Assembly: GCA_017456285.1 (NCBI GenBank)
Contig: JAFTJQ010000057.1
Coordinates: 1 to 41,225 of the forward strand
Length of the DNA stretch: 41,225 bases
From: Lentisphaeria bacterium
Lineage (GTDB): Bacteria > Verrucomicrobiota > Lentisphaeria > Victivallales > Victivallaceae
Direction: 5' to 3'
Position 1 is the first letter of the stretch; each line of letters begins with the position of its first letter. The notes under the pieces are model-generated. The model had not been told where the DNA came from, made no database searches, and was given only the letters and a program-made list of their open reading frames with translations. Position numbers and translations under genes: made by a program. Below, piece by piece: positions 1 through 7,182 of the stretch.

Positions 1-444
1 CGCTTTTTTGCGGAATGACACCTTAAATCTTTTGCCACGAGTTGCCACACAACGGGGGAGATTGCCACTTGTCACTAAATCGCTCCAAGTTACTCTCCAC
101 CTTTGTATTCCCCCTCTTCCTTGCGTTGCCAGGTCATGACTGCGGTGGTCGCGGCGATGATTATGGGAAGCCTAAGATGCCTGGGAGAGTTGGGAGCAAG
201 CGTATCTAAAATTTTCCGACCCGTCTGACCAAATGGGTTATCTCTGCCGCCGTTGCAAAATCAAGTTGACGTCATGCAGAGGAGCGAAAGCGACGAAGCA
301 TCCAGTCTACGAGCCGTTAGGCTCGCACTTCGTCGCTCCGAAAGAGCGACACCTACCGTAATTCCCCTGTCCTCCATAGCCTTTGGCGACGGAGGATGCA
401 TTCTTAATTTTTAATAAATATATTTCAATTCAAAGGTAATGCCC
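1..444. other. GC-richer non-coding tract, no gene seen
   Basis: No convincing reading frame is visible on either strand. The tract is visibly richer in G+C than the intergenic DNA elsewhere in the window, which is mostly A/T runs. It holds three copies of TTGCCAC within 70 bases (32, 42, 62), a nested inverted repeat (289-337, listed separately) and a short TCCTCC/GGAGGA pair near 370-395. It could be a decayed gene or an intergenic repeat unit. Nothing in it identifies a function. Confidence 0.5.
289..337. repeat. nested inverted repeat
   Basis: The outer arms AGCGACGAAG (289-298) and CTTCGTCGCT (328-337) are exact reverse complements. Inside them GAGCC (311-315) and GGCTC (320-324) form a second stem with a four-base GTTA loop. 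No T-run follows on either strand, so it does not look like a terminator. It resembles a dispersed palindromic intergenic repeat, but no second copy is seen in this window. Confidence 0.6.
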
Positions 445-478
445 AAAAAAAAGCTGCGGCAATTGCTTGCAGCAGCTT
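445..478 (-). terminator. rho-independent terminator of fabG
   Basis: Read on the minus strand, AAGCTGC, one mismatch, GCAA, a four-base loop, TTGC and GCAGCTT form an 11-pair stem followed directly by a run of eight Ts. It lies 25 bases past the fabG stop codon. Confidence 0.9.
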
Positions 479-502
479 AATAAAAAGACTGAACTATATT
501 GA

Positions 503-1246
503 TTACATCAACATACCGCCATCGACATTGATAACCTGACCGGTAACATAGTCTGAATCAGGTGATGCCAAAAAGTAAACTACATTAGCAACATCTGACG
601 GCTGTCCGCCACGACCTGCAGGAATGATCTTCAAGAATTGATCAGTAGCTTCCTGTGAGAGTTTGCCGGTCATATCGGTAATAATGTAACCCGGAGCAAC
701 TGCATTGACCTGAATGTTGCGGCTTGCAAATTCTTTAGCGGTAGTTTTTGCCAAAGCGATAACACCTGCCTTTGAAGCAGAGTAGTTAGCCTGACCGACA
801 TTACCCATGCGGCCGACGACAGATGCGATATTGATGATTTTACCTGCACGCTGTTTCATCATCGGGCGAACAACTGCTTTGGTGAAGTTGAATGTACCCT
901 TGAGGTTAACTGCGATAACTGCATCCCAATCCTGCTCGGTCATACGCAACATCAAAGTGTCACGGGTAATACCTGCATTGTTGACGAGAATATCGACGCT
1001 GCCCATATCTTTAACAACAGCGGCGACAGTAGCTTCTGCATCTTCCATTTTTGCGACGTTAGCGGCATAAGCGTAAGCCTCAACGCCTTTAGCTTTGAAT
1101 TCTTCGCAAGTAGCCTGTGCGACATCGAGCATAATATCAACGATAGCCAATTTAGCGCCTTCAGCAGCCAAGCGTTCACAAATAGCCTTTCCGATACCTC
1201 TTGCTCCACCGGTAACAAGAGCGACTTTTCCTTCTAATTTACCCAT
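503..1246 (-). CDS. fabG: 3-oxoacyl-[acyl-carrier-protein] reductase
   Basis: NADPH-dependent reduction of 3-oxoacyl-ACP to 3-hydroxyacyl-ACP in cytoplasmic type II fatty acid synthesis. The 247-residue length is standard for the family. The Rossmann motif TGGARGIG is at residues 12-19, NNAG at 89-92, and the catalytic set N114, S142, Y155, K159 is complete. The C-terminus VTGQVINVDGGM is typical of FabG. I chose the ATG at 1246 because AAAGGA sits eight bases before it and the encoded start MGKLEGKVALVTGG matches the family; an in-frame ATG ten codons upstream would add a Lys/Arg-rich tail. It stands alone with its own promoter (1314-1342) and terminator. No acpP or other fab gene is adjacent here. 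Another short-chain dehydrogenase activity cannot be formally excluded, but the match is strong. Confidence 0.93.
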   Translation of the reverse strand: MGKLEGKVALVTGGARGIGKAICERLAAEGAKLAIVDIMLDVAQATCEEFKAKGVEAYAYAANVAKMEDAEATVAAVVKDMGSVDILVNNAGITRDTLMLRMTEQDWDAVIAVNLKGTFNFTKAVVRPMMKQRAGKIINIASVVGRMGNVGQANYSASKAGVIALAKTTAKEFASRNIQVNAVAPGYIITDMTGKLSQEATDQFLKIIPAGRGGQPSDVANVVYFLASPDSDYVTGQVINVDGGMLM

Positions 1247-1313
1247 TTTTTTATTCCTTTCACTTCTTAAAAGCATTAATATTCAGAAAAGTTCAAAAAA
1301 CTTATACTTTGAT

Positions 1314-1342
1314 AATATAGCATAATCAATTACATTTTTCAA
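1314..1342 (-). promoter_or_regulatory. sigma-70-type promoter of fabG
   Basis: On the minus strand TTGAAA (1337-1342), a 17-base spacer and TATATT (1314-1319), with TATGC directly before the -10. It lies about 70 bases upstream of the fabG start. The same layout recurs at several other genes in this window. Confidence 0.6.
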
Positions 1343-1394
1343 ATAAAAAAAATTTTTTCGTCCTAAAAAAAATATATTTTGAATAACAGAATAC

Positions 1395-1435
1395 AAAAAA
1401 AGCTGTTGCAAAACGTCCTTATTTTACAACAGCTT
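1395..1435 (-). terminator. rho-independent terminator of the poly-Asp protein gene
   Basis: Arms at 1400-1413 and 1422-1435 pair over 14 positions, one of them a G-U wobble in RNA, around an eight-base loop. On the minus strand the stem runs straight into a T-run. It is 25 bases beyond the stop of the gene at 1460-1777. Confidence 0.88.
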
Positions 1436-1459
1436 GTAATTAATCTTTGTTATTTGAAT

Positions 1460-1777
1460 CTATTCGTCGAGCAGATCCTCGTCGTCAAGCTCATCATCAA
1501 AATCATCATCTTCTTCGAAGTCGAAATCATCATCAAAGTCATCATCGAAGTCGCCGTCATCATCAAAATCGAAGTCGTCGAATCCTAAATCTTCATCATC
1601 GAAGTCATCATCGAAGTCGCCGTCATCAAAATCATCAAGTTCATCGTCATAATCATCCATGTACATTGAGCTGCCGCCGCTAATCGCTGCACCGCACTCG
1701 GGGCAACATCCGTCATTCCCCTCGATAGCACTTTCAGTAATTTCAATATCGCAGTAGGGACAAGTGAGTTTTGCCAT
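1460..1777 (-). CDS. small zinc-ribbon protein with poly-Asp/Glu/Phe tail
   Basis: A 105-residue protein with two parts. The first 33 residues carry C6-x-x-C9 and C25-x-x-C28, a likely structural zinc ribbon. From about residue 40 to the end it is almost entirely Asp with regularly spaced Phe, Leu and Glu, strongly acidic and probably disordered. The start at 1777 has an excellent ribosome site (AGGAGGT). A promoter is seen at 1813-1840 and a terminator at 1395-1435, so this is a real, independently expressed gene. The tail contains a 27-base direct repeat at DNA level, so its length could vary by slippage. The function is unknown. Acidic tails of this type can mimic nucleic acid or bind basic proteins or cations, but nothing here shows which. 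Confidence 0.85.
   Translation of the reverse strand: MAKLTCPYCDIEITESAIEGNDGCCPECGAAISGGSSMYMDDYDDELDDFDDGDFDDDFDDEDLGFDDFDFDDDGDFDDDFDDDFDFEEDDDFDDELDDEDLLDE
1536..1628. repeat. 27-bp direct repeat inside the poly-Asp coding region
   Basis: The same 27 bases occur at 1536-1562 and 1602-1628, offset by 66 bases (22 codons), so recombination between the copies would stay in frame. The surrounding sequence is built of similar TCATCA/GAAGTC units. Confidence 0.8.
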
Positions 1778-1812
1778 AATTTACCTCCTGATTTGTTTTA
1801 ATTTGCAATGGT

Positions 1813-1840
1813 ACTATACAGAGTTTTCGTTATTTGTCAA
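1813..1840 (-). promoter_or_regulatory. promoter of the poly-Asp protein gene
   Basis: On the minus strand TTGACA (1835-1840), a 16-base spacer and TATAGT (1813-1818), about 36 bases upstream of the start codon at 1777. It has the only exact -35 consensus with normal spacing that I found in this window. Confidence 0.65.
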
Positions 1841-1942
1841 GTGTATTTTGTAATTTTTTTTAATTTTATTGCAAAAAAAATCAAAAAACACACAAATATC
1901 CCGTAATTTTTGAAAAATTGCAAAATATGTTTGGGCAATAAC

Positions 1943-3214
1943 TTATTCGCCGCGGAGGACGTTAATCGGATTTTGCTGTGCCGCCTTGTACGCAGGGTAA
2001 GTTCCGAAAATAATTCCGACCAGCGAAGAGATTATCAATGATGCAAGGATACTCCAAGTTGAATATATTGTCGGCATTCCGCTGTAATGCGTAATGATTT
2101 TCGCAATGCCGATGCCTGCTAAAATTCCCATTACTCCACCCGAAGTGGTCAGAAAAACCGTCTCAAGCAAAAACTGTAGAATAATATCAATTTTTTGTGC
2201 TCCCAAAGCTCGTCTGGTACCGATTTCTTTGCGGCGTTCAAAGACACTGGCAAGCATGATATTCATAATGCCGATACCACCGACAACCAGTGAAATTGCG
2301 GCAATTGAGGACATAACGATGGTAAAAATATTTTGTGTCTGCTCACGCTGTTTTAATAGCTCCAATGGCACGATCATGCCCCAGTCCTGCAAATTCTCAT
2401 GGCTTTTGCTTAAGTAATTGCTGATACGCTTGCTGGTATCGTCGATGTGCATAAGCTCCTCGACTTTGACAATTAAAACGTCATTCTCAACTTTAACAAT
2501 TCGCCATGCCCGACCCTCACGCCAGAAAGCGTAGTTATTATAGGTCGCCTCCGCAGTGCTTTCCGGAATCAGAATCATATCATTCTGCGCCCCGATTTCA
2601 GGGTATTGACTGCCGTATTCATTGTGAAAAATACCGATAATTTTGTAAACTTGATTTTCGATTCTCAAATTTGAACCGACGATATTCGTTTCGCCGAGTT
2701 GGAAAAGTTTTCGCTTGACATTTGTCCCGATTACGCAGACATTGTGTTTATCCCGGAAATCCATAGCACTGAAATATCTGCCGTCGACCATTTGAGAATT
2801 TGAATCTTCCAAAAATGTGTAATCTATTCCGATAAGTTTCAAATCAGTTCTGTTCAAGCCCTTCAAAACCTTTTTGCGGGTATTGGTCAGAGTTGAAATT
2901 CTATCCACATTGTCCATGTTGCTGATGTGAAAAACATCTTTATCGGTAAGCCCGTAACTCTCGACCACGCTGGAGGTTGAACCGCCGTCGCTTTTGCCGT
3001 CAATTAAAGGCTTCTGGGAGTAAATAATAATTTTGTCAATACCCATTGCTTCGATTTGCTCCAATGCAGCCCGCTTAGCCCCCTCGGAAATCGCCAGCAT
3101 GGCAATAACGCTTCCTACGCCGAAAATCACTCCGAGTGAGGTCAAAAAGGAACGGAATTTATGGAGCAAAAGGTTGTGAATTGACAACGCTAAAACATCT
3201 CTCGCAAGCATCAT
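1943..3214 (-). CDS. MacB/FtsX-family ABC transporter permease
   Basis: Inner-membrane permease of a type VII (MacB-like) ABC system, which couples ATP hydrolysis to movements of a periplasmic domain rather than classical transmembrane transport. It has 423 residues. There is one membrane segment at about 22-43, a large periplasmic domain of about 250 residues, then three C-terminal segments near 297-321, 355-375 and 386-406, the standard MacB topology. The motif ERRKEIGTRRALGA after the second segment is the family's conserved cytoplasmic loop. The ATPase is a separate gene ending three bases upstream (3218-3934), unlike E. coli MacB, where the two are fused. It is the last gene of the secretin-adaptor-ATPase-permease operon. 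LolCE-like lipoprotein release is a less likely alternative because the adaptor and secretin point to an exporter. Confidence 0.9.
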   Translation of the reverse strand: MMLARDVLALSIHNLLLHKFRSFLTSLGVIFGVGSVIAMLAISEGAKRAALEQIEAMGIDKIIIYSQKPLIDGKSDGGSTSSVVESYGLTDKDVFHISNMDNVDRISTLTNTRKKVLKGLNRTDLKLIGIDYTFLEDSNSQMVDGRYFSAMDFRDKHNVCVIGTNVKRKLFQLGETNIVGSNLRIENQVYKIIGIFHNEYGSQYPEIGAQNDMILIPESTAEATYNNYAFWREGRAWRIVKVENDVLIVKVEELMHIDDTSKRISNYLSKSHENLQDWGMIVPLELLKQREQTQNIFTIVMSSIAAISLVVGGIGIMNIMLASVFERRKEIGTRRALGAQKIDIILQFLLETVFLTTSGGVMGILAGIGIAKIITHYSGMPTIYSTWSILASLIISSLVGIIFGTYPAYKAAQQNPINVLRGE

Positions 3215-3217
3215 AAT

Positions 3218-3934
3218 TTATTGTCCCCCTGACTCTTTTTTCTCCTGTTCGACACTCTCAATTTGACCATCACGCAGGCGAATAATTTTGTCGTAATGCG
3301 GTGCCAGCAAGGGATTGTGGGTAACCATAACCAATGTTACCCCCTGATTATGAAGTTCATGGAATAACTCCATAATTTCATCACTGGTTTTTTCATCCAA
3401 ATTTCCCGTCGGTTCATCGGCGAGAATAAACGCAGGATTATTGCTCAAGGCACGGGCAATAGCAATTCTCTGGCACTCTCCGCCTGACAATTGCCCCGGA
3501 CGGTGACCCAAACGGTGACCGAGTTTAACCCGATGTGCCAATTCAAGTGCAATTTTTTGCCGTTTACGCTTCGGCACCCTGCCGTAAAGCATAGGAACTT
3601 CGATATTCTGCTCGACCGTTAAATGCGGAAAAAGGTTAAAGGACTGAAAGATAAATCCGATTTTTTTGTTGCGAATATCGGCAAGTTCCCAGTCGGTAAG
3701 CGATTCGACATTTCGCCCCTCCAGCAAATACTGCCCTGAAGTCGGCACGTCAAGCAAGCCGAGAATATTGAGCAGAGTCGATTTCCCTGAACCGCTGGTG
3801 CCGATAAAACCGACAAATTCGCCTCGCTTGACGGTCGCATTAATGCCTTTAAGAACAGGAACTTGCAAATCGCCTTTGACGTAGGTTTTGCGAATATCTC
3901 TCAATTCAACGATATTTTCCGAATCTGAAGGCAC
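3218..3934 (-). CDS. MacB-like ABC transporter ATP-binding protein
   Basis: Cytoplasmic ATPase of the exporter. It has 238 residues with a full motif set: Walker A GTSGSGKST at 45-53, Q-loop Q97, signature LSGGE at 149-153, Walker B FILADE at 169-174 with catalytic E174, D-loop NLD and switch H206. The sequence around ADEPTGNLD is typical of the LolD/MacB/FtsE group. It is separated by three bases from the adaptor gene upstream and from the permease downstream, so the three are almost certainly co-translated. The C-terminal tail is short and charged, with no extra domain. Confidence 0.93.
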   Translation of the reverse strand: MPSDSENIVELRDIRKTYVKGDLQVPVLKGINATVKRGEFVGFIGTSGSGKSTLLNILGLLDVPTSGQYLLEGRNVESLTDWELADIRNKKIGFIFQSFNLFPHLTVEQNIEVPMLYGRVPKRKRQKIALELAHRVKLGHRLGHRPGQLSGGECQRIAIARALSNNPAFILADEPTGNLDEKTSDEIMELFHELHNQGVTLVMVTHNPLLAPHYDKIIRLRDGQIESVEQEKKESGGQ

Positions 3935-3937
3935 TTT

Positions 3938-5482
3938 TTATTTATCTCCCTGCTTATTCTGATACGGTCGATAGAGGTAAACAACATCGCCCTCCTTAAG
4001 TCCGCTTAAAATCTGTACGAAGTTATCATTTGACTCGCCGATTTTGACATCGACTTCCTCGACGCCGCCGAGAGTGCTTTTGTAGACAAAGAAGCGGTCG
4101 TTATCCTCAAAAATCGCCTCAACCGGGACAAAAAGAGTTTTCGGAATAACTTTAGTTACCACGTTTAATTGTACACTCATACCATTAACGAGCAACGGTG
4201 ATTGCTCATCAAATTGGATTTTTGCTTTATAGACTTTCGGTGAAGAACTGTCCCAGTTAATCAAATTCACCGGCAAGGTCGCAATATTGGAAATTTTTCC
4301 CGTAACCTTTACCCCCGGAAGCGAATCAGGTGAGATAATTGCTTCATCGCCGACTTTGATTTTTGAGCGGTAAGCCTCCGGCAAGTCAAAGTCAACAATC
4401 AAATTCGACATTTCAGGAATGGTAATTAAAACTCTTCCTTTGCCGACATCCATACCGACCTGCACCTCTGTCCTGCCCCATGTCTGATCCGGGTCAGAAT
4501 AGATTACCACACCGTCAACCGGAGCTTTAATTACCATCATCTCCATGTATGAACGGTGACGCTCAAGTTGCGTTTCAGTCATTTTAATTCGCTTGCGGTA
4601 GTTGTCGATCTGTCGCTTTTTCTGAACCAATTTAGCATTGACTGAAATTTTAACTTTTCGCAGATTGAGTTCAGCATTTTCCAAAGCATTATTCAAAACC
4701 ATTAAGCGATTGGGGTGGTCATACCGACGCCAAGCACGGCGATTTGATTCGGCAGTGGTCAAAGCAATCTCCTTTGACTCCACAGTATCCAATTTAGTTT
4801 GCAGTTTCTCCCGATAGACCTCTTCCGGGTCTTCGTCTGAATTAGATGAATTGCTATTGTCTCTGGAATCACGAACTTCCTCGTAAGCATCTTGTGCATC
4901 TTTCAGGGCGTTTTCGGCGTCCTTGATTTTCTCCTCATGGCTGTTTCTTGAATTGACTCTCTCGATTCGGCGATATTTTTTCAATGCATCTTGTGCCTGC
5001 TGGAGGCGGTCGACTGCGGCTTGAATATCGGCGGCATTGGTACTTGCAAGGATTTTTTCCTCTTCAATTGCAATTGCCAATTCTTTAGTTAAGTTATCCA
5101 AATCAATCTCGTAGTCTTCAATTCTTTTTTTGAGGTCATCAGTTTCAAATTTAATTAAAACATCGCCTGCTTTTACCCAGCTGTTTTCCTCAATGATCCA
5201 CAATAACTTTGTGCCGAAGTTGGCACGCAGAGAGAGTTTGTGCTTTTTGCTGGCATTAACTGTGCCGCCCTGTATTAAACCGATAGGCAAATCATCTCTC
5301 TGAACTTTGAAAGTTCGGTCAGAAACCGCTGAACTAACCTGTTTCTGTTGAGATTCCTGCTGATTTTTGCGGAAGTTTCTGCGATTAATTACCACCATAA
5401 CGGCAATAACAAGCAATATCAGCAATATCGAGCCGACAATCCAAAATTTGCGGGAACTTTTTTTCTCGTTATTATTACTCAT
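3938..5482 (-). CDS. MacA/HlyD-like periplasmic adaptor (membrane fusion protein)
   Basis: Bridges the inner-membrane ABC complex and the outer-membrane channel. It has 514 residues, clearly longer than E. coli MacA (about 370). It starts with a membrane anchor at about 13-32, followed by the first half of a lipoyl/barrel-sandwich domain. A long helical region of roughly 200 residues (about 110-320) rich in Glu, Lys, Leu and Asp looks like an extended coiled-coil hairpin, interrupted near the middle by a Ser/Asn/Asp linker. Then come the second lipoyl half (APVDGVVIY) and beta-barrel and membrane-proximal domains. The long hairpin suggests adaptation to a partner other than TolC, which is an inference. 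The secretin gene ends six bases upstream and the ATPase starts three bases downstream. Confidence 0.88.
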   Translation of the reverse strand: MSNNNEKKSSRKFWIVGSILLILLVIAVMVVINRRNFRKNQQESQQKQVSSAVSDRTFKVQRDDLPIGLIQGGTVNASKKHKLSLRANFGTKLLWIIEENSWVKAGDVLIKFETDDLKKRIEDYEIDLDNLTKELAIAIEEEKILASTNAADIQAAVDRLQQAQDALKKYRRIERVNSRNSHEEKIKDAENALKDAQDAYEEVRDSRDNSNSSNSDEDPEEVYREKLQTKLDTVESKEIALTTAESNRRAWRRYDHPNRLMVLNNALENAELNLRKVKISVNAKLVQKKRQIDNYRKRIKMTETQLERHRSYMEMMVIKAPVDGVVIYSDPDQTWGRTEVQVGMDVGKGRVLITIPEMSNLIVDFDLPEAYRSKIKVGDEAIISPDSLPGVKVTGKISNIATLPVNLINWDSSSPKVYKAKIQFDEQSPLLVNGMSVQLNVVTKVIPKTLFVPVEAIFEDNDRFFVYKSTLGGVEEVDVKIGESNDNFVQILSGLKEGDVVYLYRPYQNKQGDK

Positions 5483-5488
5483 AATGGC

Positions 5489-6961
5489 TTATTTTTCCTC
5501 TTTTGCTTCGCTTTCAGTATCTGCTTCGCTTGAATTTGCATTATTTTCAGCGGCTTTTTCCAAAGTTTTGACCTCTTTGCTGCTTACTTTATCTGCCTGT
5601 AAATAGTCGCCGTTTACCGACCATGAGGCATCCAAAGAATCTACAATTTCACCTGCAAAACCGCTTATGCCCTTCTCGTGGTCGGGGATAACAGTTTTGT
5701 TGTCAATAATTCTGCCCAAAGCATTGCTGTTTACCGCCTGTGTATTGGGATTGTAAATTAAATCCTTGCTTGATTCAGCCGGAGGAATAATGTGAACTTT
5801 GATAAAGAAAAGCAATTGCACAACCTCTTTTGACTTGTTTTTGCCGGTAAAAAGTTCACCGATAATCGGAATATCACTCAAAATCGGGGTGCGTTCCTGC
5901 TGGAGAATATTGCGGTGGGTATAGAGTCCGCCCAAAGTTACAACCTGCTGATTCTGCATTCTCAAGTAACTTTCTGCACTTCTGACTGATACAACCGGTA
6001 CCGGATAAGAACTTTTGTCCGCACCGCCGGTAGAGAAATTCTCGTAGCGAAGCACAGTTGAAACTCTCGGATAGAGGCGAATAAGTACACCGTCATCATT
6101 GATTACCAATGGTTCAACCTCCAAAGTAACACCGACTTGCTTAAATACGGTTGAGAAAGAGAGGCTGTTATTAACTGAATTTGCCTCTTGAATCGGAATC
6201 TCCTCCGCGGTAACGATTTTAGCAATTTCATTGCGGGAAACTAAAATATTCGGAGATGAGATGACTTTCGCATCACTGGCAGTAAGCAGCCAATTAAAGT
6301 CGATATTGAAATTTCCCGGAGAGAAACTTCCGCTGATACCGCTGTCATTAGCATTTGTTTCGCCGGGGGTCTGATTGTTAGTAGCAACCTTGGTAGTGCC
6401 GTCATTGAAACCCATGGAGAGATTTCTCTGCATGCCGTCATTAAAAATAACCTCAACCACCTTTGCTTCAATCAAAACTTGCGGTGACGGAATATCAATT
6501 GTTTCCAACAGATTTTTGTAGTAGTTGATATTTTCAGTTTTATCTGAAATCATAACCATGTTGCGTTCTTTGATAACCTCAACTGTCGCATCAGTGGTTG
6601 CCAAACCGTCAATCGCACGGTAAACTCTGTCCACATCGGTAAATCTGGTGCGATACACCAAAGTTGAATAACCATTCGGAGCGTGGGAAATTTTGGTATA
6701 AGCCGGTGCAATAGGTTTAGCTTTGATATTCTGTAAATTAGGATAAATATTATAAGAAAAAAGTTCCTGTAACTCCTCGACAACTGCATTTACATTTTCC
6801 TTGCCCTTGGCGATGTCTTCCTCGGTTTTGACAATCGGACTGCCGTCGGGATTTACCAAAGGAATCACGGTTGCATCATTAGTTTGAGCTTCATCTGCCT
6901 GCATTATATTTACGGCAAAAAGTAATGCCGAAACCCCGAAAATTCTAAAAAAATTCTTCAT
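5489..6961 (-). CDS. secretin (type II/III secretion outer-membrane channel family)
   Basis: A 490-residue exported protein with a signal peptide ending near residue 22. Residues about 95-165 resemble a short N1-type periplasmic ring domain (TVEVIKERNMVMISDKTENI). Residues about 230-395 are the secretin domain, with VGVTLEVEPLV, VVSVRSAESYL, QQVVTLGGL and ERTPILSDIPIIGELF in the usual order, followed by a beta-strand end (LLFFIKVHIIPP). The C-terminal 80 residues are charged and low in complexity. At 490 residues it is shorter than GspD and has fewer N-domains. It is the first gene of an operon with MacA- and MacB-like proteins, and no gspE, gspF or pilus genes are near. This suggests it serves as outer-membrane channel of that exporter in place of TolC (inference). 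The start at 6961 has AAAGG seven bases upstream. Confidence 0.9.
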   Translation of the reverse strand: MKNFFRIFGVSALLFAVNIMQADEAQTNDATVIPLVNPDGSPIVKTEEDIAKGKENVNAVVEELQELFSYNIYPNLQNIKAKPIAPAYTKISHAPNGYSTLVYRTRFTDVDRVYRAIDGLATTDATVEVIKERNMVMISDKTENINYYKNLLETIDIPSPQVLIEAKVVEVIFNDGMQRNLSMGFNDGTTKVATNNQTPGETNANDSGISGSFSPGNFNIDFNWLLTASDAKVISSPNILVSRNEIAKIVTAEEIPIQEANSVNNSLSFSTVFKQVGVTLEVEPLVINDDGVLIRLYPRVSTVLRYENFSTGGADKSSYPVPVVSVRSAESYLRMQNQQVVTLGGLYTHRNILQQERTPILSDIPIIGELFTGKNKSKEVVQLLFFIKVHIIPPAESSKDLIYNPNTQAVNSNALGRIIDNKTVIPDHEKGISGFAGEIVDSLDASWSVNGDYLQADKVSSKEVKTLEKAAENNANSSEADTESEAKEEK

Positions 6962-7011
6962 TTATGACCTTTCTTTTTTTATTGTTGTTTTTTAATAATA
7001 ATACTAATAGT

Positions 7012-7040
7012 ATTATAGCACCATTTTATTGCTTTTACAA
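7012..7040 (-). promoter_or_regulatory. promoter of the secretin-ABC operon
   Basis: On the minus strand TTGTAA (7035-7040), a 17-base spacer ending in TGC, and a perfect TATAAT (7012-7017), about 50 bases before the secretin start. It lies back to back with the plus-strand promoter at 7093-7121. Confidence 0.6.
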
Positions 7041-7092
7041 GTCAAATTAAATAAAAATAAGAATTTTTCAAAAAAATTTTTAATTTTTATAT

Positions 7093-7121
7093 TTGATTTT
7101 TTAATAACTGCAAACTATATT
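7093..7121 (+). promoter_or_regulatory. promoter of the FG-GAP protein/esterase pair
   Basis: TTGATT (7093-7098), a 17-base spacer and TATATT (7116-7121), about 60 bases before the start codon at 7183. Confidence 0.55.
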
Positions 7122-7182
7122 ATGTAAGATAATTGTAATTAAATATTTAATGCCATATCAAATAATAAGGAGAAAAATAATT

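Noticed and set aside
1379-1683. Plus-strand frames rich in Arg/His and Ile opposite the poly-Asp gene
   Set aside because: They are mirror translations of the repetitive TCATCA/GAAGTC sequence. The minus-strand frame has the ribosome site, promoter, terminator and zinc ribbon.
1905-1919. AATTTTT-G-AAAAATT palindrome as terminator of the secretin-ABC operon
   Set aside because: The stem is pure A/T and short, and no clear T-run follows on the minus strand. It is too weak to call.
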